From JANNFX01 sp031380225 (lineage in GTDB: Bacteria; Pseudomonadota; Alphaproteobacteria; Rhizobiales; Hyphomicrobiaceae): a stretch of 7,597 bases of DNA. This document shows positions 1 to 5,362 of the stretch, in pieces. The notes under the pieces were generated by a model, which saw only the letters and a list, made by a program, of their open reading frames with translations, ran no database searches and had not been told where the DNA came from. The position numbers were made by a program, and so were the translations under genes. The DNA lies in the NCBI GenBank assembly GCA_031380225.1, contig JANNFX010000157.1, positions 1 through 7,597 on the forward strand, read 5' to 3'. Every line of letters begins with the position of its first letter. Position 1 is the first letter of the stretch.

Positions 1-2
1 CG

Positions 3-218
3 ATGGAGATGTGGACTCGGGTCAGTGCGGCCGGGCGCTTCATCTGGGCCTGGATCAGCGCGCGTGAGCCCGGCTCCGCAGCAGCGCCGGTTGTCAAAAC
101 TCAGATCAAGGAAGTGATCCGCACGGTGCGTGTCAAAGAGCCTGGTGACGTCAATCTTTCGACGTTACTGTCGTTGATCACGATCGCTGGGCTGTGTGTG
201 CTGTGGACATCAGGTTAG
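3..218 (+). CDS. Hypothetical protein with C-terminal hydrophobic segment (possibly 5'-truncated)
   Basis: The frame is open from the window edge to a TAG at 216-218, giving 71 residues from the first visible ATG. That ATG is only two bases from the edge, so the true start may lie upstream. The first half has a short aromatic stretch (FIWAWISA, about residues 13-20) and a basic/Val-rich middle. The last 20 residues (LSTLLSLITIAGLCVLW, about 53-69) look like one membrane-spanning helix close to the C terminus. I do not recognise the family. A single C-terminal helix on a small protein is compatible with a tail-anchored or phage lysis/holin-type accessory protein, but nothing else supports that. 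The stop is only two bases before the hicAB operator palindrome, so it has no room for its own terminator unless transcription reads into hicAB. Confidence 0.4.
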   Translation: MEMWTRVSAAGRFIWAWISAREPGSAAAPVVKTQIKEVIRTVRVKEPGDVNLSTLLSLITIAGLCVLWTSG

Positions 219-220
219 TT

Positions 221-246
221 TTTTTGCGCATTATAATGCGCAAAAA
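221..246. promoter_or_regulatory. Perfect 26-bp palindrome, probable HicB operator
   Basis: The two halves are exact reverse complements. The core is GCGCATTATAATGCGC, flanked by five T on the left and five A on the right. It lies directly upstream of the hicAB promoter. A palindrome of this kind is what a ribbon-helix-helix dimer such as HicB binds to autorepress its operon (family knowledge). It is not an intrinsic terminator on either strand, because the T tract precedes the stem and A follows it. The centre also contains an exact TATAAT at 232-237, so it could hold a second -10 element, although I see no good -35 at the right distance. Half-site TGCGCAT recurs at 277-283. Confidence 0.6.
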
Positions 247-247
247 C

Positions 248-276
248 TTGTGATCTGACAAAAATGTGTATATAAG
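248..276 (+). promoter_or_regulatory. Sigma70-type promoter of hicAB
   Basis: A -35 box TTGTGA (248-253) and a -10 box TATAAG (271-276) are separated by exactly 17 bp. The -35 begins two bases after the operator palindrome. The predicted transcription start is near 283, which leaves a leader of about 14 nt before the GTG at 297. The copy of the operator half-site (TGCGCAT, 277-283) lies on the start point, so a repressor bound there or on the adjacent palindrome would block polymerase. The call is by eye and unsupported by mapping data. Confidence 0.5.
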
Positions 277-296
277 TGCGCATCGACGGGGGTCCG

Positions 297-488
297 GTGC
301 CAAGTTTTGAGACCAAAACCCGAAAAATCATCGCTCGATTAGAGCGCGAGGGTTGGCTTCTCAAGGAAGGCGGGGACCATTCGCTTTTCAAACACCCGGC
401 CAAGCCCGGGAGAATTGTTGTCCCACGCCATCGCGAAGTGTCCATCGGAGTGGCGCGCGTGATCGCCAAAATAGCTGGTTGGAATTAG
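297..488 (+). CDS. hicA: HicA-family toxin (mRNA interferase)
   Basis: This is a 63-residue protein of the HicA/YcfA family, small dsRBD-like ribonucleases that cleave mRNA when the antitoxin is lost. The family pattern is clear: an N-terminal helix (TRKIIARLEREGW, residues 8-20), the loop and strand GGDHSLFKHP (25-34) with the candidate catalytic His28, then the beta strand GRIVVPRH (38-45) and the closing helix SIGVARVIAKIAGW (49-62). The usual GSHH is GGDH here, with the second His kept. I chose GTG 297. An in-frame GTG at 276 overlaps the predicted -10 box, would sit upstream of the predicted transcript start, and adds seven residues (MRIDGGP) that match nothing in the family. A G-rich stretch (288-292) lies 4 nt before 297, a weak Shine-Dalgarno. 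The stop overlaps the ribosome site of hicB, so the two are co-translated. Confidence 0.88.
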   Translation: MPSFETKTRKIIARLEREGWLLKEGGDHSLFKHPAKPGRIVVPRHREVSIGVARVIAKIAGWN

Positions 489-498
489 GAGCACACCA

Positions 499-906
499 AT
501 GCCGCGTTACCTCGGACTGGTGGATGGGAAGAAGGATGTCTGGGGTGTTAGGATACCTGATTTTCCAGGGTGCCATGGCGGAGGATCAACTCCTGATGAG
601 GCCGTCGCAGACGCGACCCGGGCGCTTCGTGAATTTGCTGCCGATATGGTGGCTGATGGGGAAGAAATTCCGCCGCCACGACATGACTGGGAAAAAATAA
701 AATCTGATTCCAAACGCCAAGGTGAGCCTTGGGGTGGGACGGTGCTGATCCCGCTGCTGCTCGATAAGGCTCGCGTGGTCCGCGCAAACATTTCACTTAA
801 TGCTGGCTTGCTAGAAGCGATTGACGACGCTGCGGCAGAGCGCGGGCTCACACGCTCTGCTTTTCTTGCCAGCGCTGCGATCGACAAAATCGCGGAAGCC
901 AAGTGA
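499..906 (+). CDS. hicB: HicB-family antitoxin with ribbon-helix-helix domain
   Basis: This 135-residue antitoxin pairs with the toxin just upstream. Residues 1-60 form the HicB partial RNase H-like fold that covers the toxin; the hallmark strands and loop YLGLVDGKKDVWGVRIPDFPGC (4-25) and the helix TPDEAVADATRALREFAADM (31-50) are present. Residues 60-90 are a linker. Residues 93-132 (VVRANISLNAGLLEAIDDAA, then ERGLTRSAFLASAAIDKIAE) are a ribbon-helix-helix DNA-binding domain, the part expected to bind the upstream palindrome. The start is ATG 499 with AGGAG at 487-491, seven bases away and overlapping the hicA stop. The gap between the genes is 10 bp, and toxin-before-antitoxin order is usual for HicAB. 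The gene ends 13 bp from the stop of the convergent Sel1-repeat gene, with no clear terminator between them. Confidence 0.9.
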   Translation: MPRYLGLVDGKKDVWGVRIPDFPGCHGGGSTPDEAVADATRALREFAADMVADGEEIPPPRHDWEKIKSDSKRQGEPWGGTVLIPLLLDKARVVRANISLNAGLLEAIDDAAAERGLTRSAFLASAAIDKIAEAK

Positions 907-919
907 TGGCGCGTTTAGA

Positions 920-1264
920 TCACTCAAATACGACGCCAAGAGACTTTGCCCGTTGATGGAAAATGCGCGCTAGGCCTTTATCAGGCTCCACGCCAGGGCA
1001 ACCGGTAATGTAAAGCGTCGAAAGATTATGAAAGGCCAGCCCTGAGATGTCGTTTTCAATGACATGCTGTTCGGCGGCCTTCAGATACCAGTGAGCTGCG
1101 CGCAACCCGTCCGGCTCGATGCCGAGGCCAGTATGGTAAAATCCCGCGACGATGAGTTGTGCTTGCGGATCACCTGCTTCGGCGAGCGGCAGCAAGCAGT
1201 TACGCGCATAGATAAAGTCGCCCCGCTCTACAGCGGCTAACCCTGTTTCAAATTCGGTCATCAT
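920..1264 (-). CDS. Small Sel1-repeat (SEL1-like TPR) protein
   Basis: The product has 114 residues and no signal peptide or membrane segment, so it is probably cytoplasmic. Two Sel1-like helical repeats are visible. The first is at about residues 32-67, with the pattern A-x-L-x(2)-A-G-F-Y-x-T-G-L-G and the A-A-x-W-Y-x-K-A-A ending. The second, more diverged, is at about 76-110, with AFHNLSTLYITG and the ending ARIFHQRAKSLG. The N terminus (FETGLAAVERGDFIYA) resembles the second half of another repeat. Sel1 repeats bind other proteins; the partner here is unknown. The N terminus has tandem ATG codons (1262-1264 and 1259-1261). A GC-rich inverted repeat CCCCG-TCGC-CGGGG (1266-1279) lies just upstream and contains the only purine-rich ribosome-site candidate, so translation may be modulated or weak. 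Confidence 0.72.
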   Translation of the reverse strand: MMTEFETGLAAVERGDFIYARNCLLPLAEAGDPQAQLIVAGFYHTGLGIEPDGLRAAHWYLKAAEQHVIENDISGLAFHNLSTLYITGCPGVEPDKGLARIFHQRAKSLGVVFE

Positions 1265-1265
1265 T

Positions 1266-1279
1266 CCCCGTCGCCGGGG
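1266..1279 (-). repeat. Short GC-rich inverted repeat over the Sel1-gene ribosome site
   Basis: The sequence CCCCG, a 4-nt loop TCGC, then CGGGG forms a 5-bp all-G/C stem. In the mRNA of the minus-strand gene the last G run of the stem lies two bases before the ATG and would serve as the ribosome-binding site, so the hairpin could sequester it. The stem is short and may be chance in GC-rich DNA. Confidence 0.3.
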
Positions 1280-1322
1280 TCATGGCCCCAGGAATTATTC
1301 TGGCGTTAAAATTCAGCTGAGC

Positions 1323-1508
1323 TTAGGTGTTGGGCCGGTAGACGCCAGCCGTCTCATCCCAGACCAAGGCTCCGAGATCGCGGGCTTCTGCGCGGTTGGC
1401 CTTAGTACGTTGCGTGGCCGCGGCCTGGCGTAACGTCTTACGTTTCATAAAACGATAGCCGAACAGCAAAGCAGCACCGGCAAATACGGCAGTAAACAAT
1501 TGGGGCAT
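1323..1508 (-). CDS. Small single-pass membrane protein
   Basis: This 61-residue protein starts MPQLFTAVFAGAALLFGYRF. Residues 3-20 make one transmembrane helix. A strongly basic stretch follows (RFMKRKTLRQAAATQRTKAN, about 19-38), then a polar tail ending LVWDETAGVYRPNT. The expected topology is a membrane-anchored N terminus with a basic cytosolic tail. The tail pattern of a short helix, a basic region and a D/E-T/P-x-T/A-G-x-Y-R ending is familiar from short uncharacterised membrane proteins in alphaproteobacteria; no function is known to me. The start at ATG 1508 is preferred because GGAG lies 8 nt upstream. A TTG start at 1559 would add 17 residues (MPKNTVASVRDSCGDAL) without a good ribosome site. 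It is 58 bp ahead of the Sel1-repeat gene on the same strand, and the two may be cotranscribed. Confidence 0.62.
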   Translation of the reverse strand: MPQLFTAVFAGAALLFGYRFMKRKTLRQAAATQRTKANRAEARDLGALVWDETAGVYRPNT

Positions 1509-1613
1509 CAAAGCGTCTCCGCAGCTATCCCTCACGCTTGCGACGGTATTCTTCGGCAAGCCACCATAATCGACACCAATTTGATGCCGGACACAAGCGC
1601 GAAGTCACAAATC

Positions 1614-1645
1614 AAACGGTTCGAAATAGGGCAGTGCAACCGTTT
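1614..1645. repeat. Perfect 8-bp inverted repeat in the leader of the small membrane gene
   Basis: AAACGGTT (1614-1621) and AACCGTTT (1638-1645) are exact reverse complements with a 16-nt loop. If the promoter at 1685-1713 is real, this stem is within the 5' leader of the 1323-1508 gene. It could equally be a spaced operator. No T tract follows on the minus strand, so it is unlikely to terminate transcription in that direction. Confidence 0.4.
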
Positions 1646-1684
1646 TCCAAGGCATTGTTTTGAGCATTAATTGTTTGATGTAGG

Positions 1685-1713
1685 ACGATAATATTTAAAA
1701 ATTGCAGGGTCAA
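1685..1713 (-). promoter_or_regulatory. Candidate sigma70 promoter for the small membrane protein gene
   Basis: Read on the minus strand, TTGACC (1713-1708) is followed after 17 bp by TATCGT (1690-1685). The spacer is AT-rich. The resulting leader would be about 170 nt and include the inverted repeat at 1614-1645. An alternative -10, TATTAT, lies 14 bp from the same -35, which is too close for an optimal promoter. Confidence 0.35.
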
Positions 1714-1740
1714 AAGTAGAACACCACCCAGGCTTGCGAA

Positions 1741-1781
1741 CTAAGCGCCTCCAAAAATGCTAAGGATATTGGAGCGTTAAG
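1741..1781 (-). terminator. Hairpin after the S49 peptidase gene, possible transcription end
   Basis: Ten bases beyond the S49 stop, the arms CTCCAA (1749-1754) and TTGGAG (1769-1774) pair. The stem continues past a one-base bulge through G1747-C1775, C1746-G1776, a G-T wobble and A1744-T1778. The loop is 14 nt. The position fits a terminator for the methyltransferase-S49 transcript. However, the minus strand lacks the U run that should follow the stem, so this may be an RNA 3'-end stabilising or Rho-assisted structure. Confidence 0.35.
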
Positions 1782-1790
1782 TAGAAGTTC

Positions 1791-2621
1791 TCATAGTCCG
1801 TATCTCGACCAGGCGGCACGCTGTTCAATGGCTGAGATCGCGTCTTCGGCGCTGGGAATGGGTCCGAGTGAGCCGAGCGACATGCCGCCGCGCCTCAACT
1901 TTGCGAACAGTCCGCCTTTTTCAAGAGGCACGGGTTTCAGCTCAACTTTTTCGCCGAAAACCTCGCGCATCTTGGTGCGAACGTCGGAAATGCCGTCGAT
2001 GAGGCCAAATTCGAGTGCGCGCGGTCCCGACCAGAAGGCGCCAGAGAACAGCTCTGCATCCGGCCCTGACAATTTCCCGGCGCGGCGTTCTTTGACGACG
2101 CCGATAAACACATCATGGACGTCGGCCTGCAGCGATTTCAATCGTGCCACATCATCTGGATTTTCGGGTAGGAAGGAATCGAGCGAGCCTTTATTGAGCC
2201 CGGACGTATAGACCCGGCGCTGAACGCCGAGTTTTTCAATGGCCTTGTCGAAACCGAAGCCTGACGAGATGACGCCAATCGAGCCAATGATCGATGACGG
2301 GTCGGCGTAAATTTCATCGCCTGCCAATGCCACGAAGTAGCCGCCGGAAGCCGCCACGTCTTCGCAGAACACATAGACTTTCTTTTTTTCTTCAGTGGCC
2401 AATTGCCGGATGCGTTTGAGGATCAAGTTCGATTGCACCGGCGAACCGCCTGGCGAATTCACTATCACCGCAACAGCCGGCGTCTTCGACATCTCGAAAG
2501 CTTTTTCCAACGGCCCGGCGAGCCCTGCAATCGACAGTCCGGACCGGAGCGGCGTCATCATGCCGATCACGCCAGATAGGCGAAGCACAGGAACGACAGG
2601 TTTTCTTTTAAATGGCCACAT
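1791..2621 (-). CDS. S49-family peptidase (SppA/SohB-like), no membrane anchor
   Basis: This is a 276-residue serine protease of family S49, relatives of signal peptide peptidase A, which use a Ser-Lys dyad. The clan fold is easy to follow: PVLRLSGVIG (11-20), then AVAVIVNSPGGSP (49-61) with the NSPGG loop, VYVFCEDVAASGGYFVALAGDEIYA (82-106) with nucleophile Ser92, SSIIGSIGV (109-117), and the SGLNKGSLDSF segment (140-150) whose Lys144 fits the general base. The C terminus has the WSGPRALEFGLIDG region (197-210), typical of the family. Length is that of a single-domain bacterial SppA (about 280-330). It lacks the usual N-terminal signal anchor, starting MWPFKRKPVVP, so it may be cytosolic or only peripherally membrane-bound. 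ATG 2621 has AGGA seven bases upstream. It follows the methyltransferase gene by 44 bp on the same strand, probably as one transcript. Confidence 0.88.
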   Translation of the reverse strand: MWPFKRKPVVPVLRLSGVIGMMTPLRSGLSIAGLAGPLEKAFEMSKTPAVAVIVNSPGGSPVQSNLILKRIRQLATEEKKKVYVFCEDVAASGGYFVALAGDEIYADPSSIIGSIGVISSGFGFDKAIEKLGVQRRVYTSGLNKGSLDSFLPENPDDVARLKSLQADVHDVFIGVVKERRAGKLSGPDAELFSGAFWSGPRALEFGLIDGISDVRTKMREVFGEKVELKPVPLEKGGLFAKLRRGGMSLGSLGPIPSAEDAISAIEQRAAWSRYGL

Positions 2622-2665
2622 ATTGAGATCCTAAGAATCGCACCGCTGGCTGCTAGCCCGGGCGG

Positions 2666-3463
2666 TCAAGCTGCCTTTTCAAGACTGAGCGCGGCGCCAT
2701 TTTTCAGGATCGCCTGTGCTTCGGGTGTGAAGGCGTTACCTTCGGCGCCGTGTAAAACAAAACCGGATAGCAGGGTAAGTGGTGCCCGGCTGCCTTTAGT
2801 GCCTTGGACTATGACTCGGATCGCGGGTTGTCCGGCGCGCGCATGGATCGGAAGAATTTTCAGTCCGCCAAAGCGGCCACCAAGCGCCGATAGCACGGCG
2901 GTCAAGCTCTCGGCTCGATGGATCATCGTCGCCGTACCACCTGCAACGGCCATACGGGCCATCAGGCGTCCCCACAAATCGAGGTCGGATTCTGGCATCG
3001 AGTGGGCCGCCGATTTCCATTCATCGGGCGACGGCGTACCGCGGCCATCAACATGGAACGGCGGATTGGCGGCGACGTGGTCGAAGCTTTCAATTGCCAA
3101 ACCAAGTCCGGCCATGTCCGACCATGACGCGGTCAGATCACCGCTGAACACGCGCACATGCGTGGCTAAGCCATTGCGGACCACGTTCTGTTCGGCAAGT
3201 TCTACGAGTCGTGGCGCGCGCTCAAGGATCACGGCGGTCGCTTCGGGGCAGCGGGCGACAGCGCAGAGCCCGACAGTGCCAACGCCACCGCCCGCGTCGA
3301 GGACGCTTTCAGCGCCGCCAGATGCGCACGGGATCGCGGCGGCCAACAGAACCGCATCGACGCCGGCGCGATAGCCCGATTTTGGTTGTAGAAGCTTAAG
3401 TTTGCCGTCCAGAAAAGCGTCGTCGGTCAGGGTTTCGGATGTTTTGCCGGTTTCTGTGGTCAC
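2666..3463 (-). CDS. tRNA1(Val) (adenine37-N6)-methyltransferase-like (COG4123, TrmN6/YfiC)
   Basis: This 265-residue class I SAM-dependent methyltransferase belongs to the TrmN6/YfiC group, which in E. coli methylates A37 of tRNA1(Val). Evidence in order: the conserved opener FLDGKLKLLQPKSGYRAGVD (17-36); motif I, VLDAGGGVGTVGL (54-66); the acidic residue after strand 2 (VILERAP, 78-84); and the catalytic NPPF at 133-136 followed by H137, the N-P-P-[YF] signature of N6-adenine (and other amino) methylation. Motif I is AGGGVG in place of the commoner GCGTG. A GTG start at 3461-3463 has GGGGA five bases upstream. The protein is cytoplasmic. The gene is divergent from the polyprenyl synthase gene and 44 bp ahead of the S49 gene. 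The exact substrate is inferred from family membership and not visible in the sequence. Confidence 0.82.
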   Translation of the reverse strand: MTTETGKTSETLTDDAFLDGKLKLLQPKSGYRAGVDAVLLAAAIPCASGGAESVLDAGGGVGTVGLCAVARCPEATAVILERAPRLVELAEQNVVRNGLATHVRVFSGDLTASWSDMAGLGLAIESFDHVAANPPFHVDGRGTPSPDEWKSAAHSMPESDLDLWGRLMARMAVAGGTATMIHRAESLTAVLSALGGRFGGLKILPIHARAGQPAIRVIVQGTKGSRAPLTLLSGFVLHGAEGNAFTPEAQAILKNGAALSLEKAA

Positions 3464-3698
3464 GTCGATCCCCGTTCTTCAAGTTCGTCCGGCGCGGATA
3501 GGGCAGCCACATGACGATAGCGGCTGCGAATAGCGCAGCCACCGGGCGCCGTCCATCCGCTGTCTATTCGAAGCGATGCAAAGTGCGGCCCCGCCTCGCG
3601 TGCCGCCTGGTCCACAGTGCGGCAAAGTGCCGAGCGATCCCAATGCTGCGGCGCTCGTATATCATTGGAGCACTTATTTGCAGCCAAGGGGCCTGCCC
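3464..3698. other. Divergent intergenic region between methyltransferase and polyprenyl synthase genes
   Basis: This 235-bp spacer must carry the promoters of two divergent transcripts. I see no strong -35/-10 pair on either strand. The only AT-rich spot is around 3656-3672 (GTATATCATTGG), a possible -10 region for the plus-strand gene. A 9-bp direct repeat GCAAAGTGC occurs at 3578-3586 and 3622-3630. No reading frame here gives a recognisable protein. Open frames extend into it on both strands, but their composition looks like noise. Confidence 0.45.
3686..3691 (+). promoter_or_regulatory. Ribosome binding site that fixes the polyprenyl synthase start
   Basis: AAGGGG lies seven bases before GTG 3699. 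No comparable site precedes the upstream in-frame ATG at 3576. This supports a 338-residue protein starting MGVVVPL. Confidence 0.55.
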
Positions 3699-4715
3699 GT
3701 GGGAGTTGTCGTACCGCTAGACGATGCACGTGATCCAGGCGAAAACCTGAAGCCACTGTTTGATCTTGTCCGTGACGATATGGAGGCGATCAACCGCATC
3801 ATTCTCGACAAAGCCGTGTCTGACGTCGAGGTGATCCCGCAACTTGCACACCATTTGATTGACAGTGGCGGTAAGCGATTGCGGCCGATGCTGGCGCTGG
3901 CGTCTGCAAAACTGTGTGGCTACACTGGCCAAGGCCACATTCGAACTGCGTCGGCCATCGAATTTATGCACACGGCGACGCTGCTGCACGACGATGTCGT
4001 CGACGAAAGCGATGCGCGCCGTGGCCGCAAAACCGCGCGACTGATTTGGGGTAATCAGGCCAGCGTGCTGGTCGGCGATTTTCTGCTCGGCCAGGCGTTC
4101 CGGATGCTGGTTGACGTCGGCTCGCTGCCGGTTCTCAAAATTTTGTCGAATGCGGCCGCTGTCATCGCCGAAGGCGAGGTCATGCAACTCGCAGCCGCCA
4201 AGAATACAGCCACCACCGAAGATGACTATCTGGCCATCATCAATGCCAAGACGGCAGCGCTGTTTCTAGCCGCTGCTGAAGTTGGCGGCGCGCTGGCGAA
4301 CCGGCCTCAGGATCAGCAGGCGGCATTGCGGTCATACGGTAAAAATCTCGGTCTGGCGTTTCAGCTTGTCGATGATGCGCTCGATTACTCGGGCGACGCA
4401 AAGCAGCTTGGCAAATCGGTTGGCGATGATTTCCGCGAAGGCAAGATTACGCTACCCATTATTCTGTCGTTCCGGCGCGGGAGTGATAATGAACGCACGT
4501 TTTGGAAGCGCACGATCGCAAACGGAAACATCGAAGACGGTGACCTTGAGCAGGCGCAAGCGTTGATGAAAAAACATCACGCTATCGAAGCGACGTTGGA
4601 ACGAGCGCGCTCTTATGGCGCCATCGCCCGGGATGCGTTAGCGATTTTCCCAGACTGCCCGCAGCGCAGCGCTATGCAGAAAGTGATCGGCTTCTGTATC
4701 GCCCGGTCGCACTAA
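3699..4715 (+). CDS. ispB: Long-chain (octa/decaprenyl) polyprenyl diphosphate synthase
   Basis: This 338-residue trans-prenyltransferase condenses isopentenyl diphosphate units onto an allylic primer to make the all-trans chain, normally the side chain of ubiquinone. All family landmarks are present: GGKRLRP (57-63), the first aspartate-rich motif HDDVVDESDARRG (97-109), GNQASVLVGDFLL (118-130), the second aspartate-rich motif QLVDDALDYSG (222-232) and GKSVGDDFREGKITLP (238-253). Both motifs are DDxxD and intact. There is no large side chain just before the first DDxxD (LLHDD), as expected for long-chain products; the exact chain length cannot be read from sequence. The first 41 codons of the open frame from ATG 3576 have atypical composition and are rejected in favour of GTG 3699. 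The gene is divergent from the methyltransferase. A weak GC-rich hairpin (4719-4735) follows the stop. Confidence 0.93.
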   Translation: MGVVVPLDDARDPGENLKPLFDLVRDDMEAINRIILDKAVSDVEVIPQLAHHLIDSGGKRLRPMLALASAKLCGYTGQGHIRTASAIEFMHTATLLHDDVVDESDARRGRKTARLIWGNQASVLVGDFLLGQAFRMLVDVGSLPVLKILSNAAAVIAEGEVMQLAAAKNTATTEDDYLAIINAKTAALFLAAAEVGGALANRPQDQQAALRSYGKNLGLAFQLVDDALDYSGDAKQLGKSVGDDFREGKITLPIILSFRRGSDNERTFWKRTIANGNIEDGDLEQAQALMKKHHAIEATLERARSYGAIARDALAIFPDCPQRSAMQKVIGFCIARSH

Positions 4716-4802
4716 TGTGCGGCGCGCGTTGCCGCGCTGACGATACAAATTTCCATGAAAATCACCGTTGAGACTGCGGCATAAACAAAGAAGAGGTCGA
4801 AT

Positions 4803-5279
4803 ATGCGAGCATTTCAGGTAACAAGGCCGGTATTCGTTCTTGCAAGTGTGATGGCTGGCGTTCTTGCCGCTACCGCGTTTGTCACCTTCACAACGGCCCC
4901 ATCAGCGGCCGAGACCGCCGGAGATACCATGACCACCACAGCATCGGGCCTGCAATTCACCGACACCAAAGTCGGGACGGGCGATACGCCAGAAACCGGC
5001 CAGACCTGCGTGATGCACTACACGGGCTGGCTCTACAAAGATGGCGTCAAGGGCGCAAAGTTTGATAGCTCGCTCGATCGCGGAACACCCTTCGAATTTT
5101 CGATCGGCCGCAAGCAGGTGATCGGCGGTTGGGACGAAGGCGTTGCCTCGATGAAGGTTGGCGGCAAGCGCACACTGATTATCCCACCTGCGCTCGGCTA
5201 CGGCGCTCGTGGCGCAGGCGGCGCCATCCCGCCAAATGCAACGCTCATGTTTGACGTCGAGCTGCTGGGCTTGAAGTAG
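4803..5279 (+). CDS. Exported FKBP-type peptidyl-prolyl cis-trans isomerase
   Basis: The product has 158 residues: a Sec signal peptide followed by one FKBP domain. The N terminus RAFQVTRPVFVLASVMAGVL plus a hydrophobic run to about residue 28 ends in APSAA, with probable cleavage after Ala36. It has no lipobox cysteine, so it should be a soluble periplasmic folding catalyst of proline bonds. The domain (about 46-158) keeps the FKBP12 active-site residues: Tyr73, Phe87, Asp88, Phe97, Val106, Ile107, Trp110, Tyr133, Ile142 and Phe150, in the blocks HYTG, FDSS, VIGGWDEG, PPALGYG and IPPNATLMFDVELL. It is a minimal single-domain form, unlike E. coli FkpA, which adds a dimerisation domain. ATG 4803 has AGAGG six bases upstream. 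The gene lies 87 bp after the polyprenyl synthase gene on the same strand, so transcription may be shared or independent. Confidence 0.92.
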   Translation: MRAFQVTRPVFVLASVMAGVLAATAFVTFTTAPSAAETAGDTMTTTASGLQFTDTKVGTGDTPETGQTCVMHYTGWLYKDGVKGAKFDSSLDRGTPFEFSIGRKQVIGGWDEGVASMKVGGKRTLIIPPALGYGARGAGGAIPPNATLMFDVELLGLK

Positions 5280-5296
5280 GGCGGATAGAGCCGCCC
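5279..5296 (+). terminator. GC-rich hairpin after the FKBP gene
   Basis: GGGCGG (5279-5284), a 6-nt loop ATAGAG and CCGCCC (5291-5296) form a perfect 6-bp G/C stem that begins in the stop codon. It is followed by CGATAAAAATT, not by a U run, so it is a weak match to an intrinsic terminator. Its place directly at the gene end still favours a role in 3'-end formation. Confidence 0.4.
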
Positions 5297-5326
5297 CGAT
5301 AAAAATTAATTGTTTGCGCATTCCAA

Positions 5327-5356
5327 TTGAACGGACGCGTGCCGAAGGCATATAGT
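5327..5356 (+). promoter_or_regulatory. Sigma70-type promoter for the VHL-beta gene
   Basis: The -35 TTGAAC (5327-5332) and -10 TATAGT (5351-5356, one mismatch to consensus) are separated by 18 bp. The predicted transcription start is near 5363, giving a leader of about 170 nt to ATG 5535. An 8-bp inverted repeat CGGACGCG (5332-5339) / CGCGTCCG (5364-5371) brackets the -10 region and the start point, which could be an operator. Confidence 0.5.
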
Positions 5357-5362
5357 CCGGGC

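Larger units (their letters stand above)
1509..1790. other. Intergenic region upstream of the small membrane protein gene
   Basis: This 282-bp gap has no convincing gene. Relative to its flanks it is AT-rich in the middle (about 1650-1715). It holds a possible minus-strand promoter (1685-1713), a perfect 8-bp inverted repeat (1614-1645) and a longer imperfect hairpin just past the S49 stop (1741-1781), each listed separately. Confidence 0.5.

Noticed and set aside
221..246. Palindrome read as an intrinsic terminator for the first ORF.
   Set aside because: The stem is preceded by T and followed by A on both strands, the reverse of what an intrinsic terminator needs, and the centre is AT-rich.
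1509..1559. TTG start at 1559 adding 17 residues to the small membrane protein.
   Set aside because: No ribosome site is found, the start codon is rare, and the ATG at 1508 with GGAG eight bases upstream starts directly before the membrane helix.
2727..3374. 215-codon open frame on the plus strand opposite the methyltransferase gene.
   Set aside because: It is antisense to a clear family member. Its translation is Arg/Pro/Ser/Ala-rich without domain structure, typical of a shadow frame in GC-rich DNA.
3576..3698. Upstream extension of the polyprenyl synthase to ATG 3576 (41 extra residues).
   Set aside because: The added residues are unlike the family N terminus. GTG 3699 has AAGGGG seven bases upstream and yields the expected length.
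3717..4187. 156-codon minus-strand frame inside the polyprenyl synthase gene.
   Set aside because: It is the reverse-frame shadow of a well-conserved gene, with no recognisable motif.
4719..4735. GCGGC/GCCGC hairpin after the polyprenyl synthase gene as a terminator.
   Set aside because: It has only 5 bp, no U tract, and lies in a GCGC-rich stretch where such stems arise by chance.
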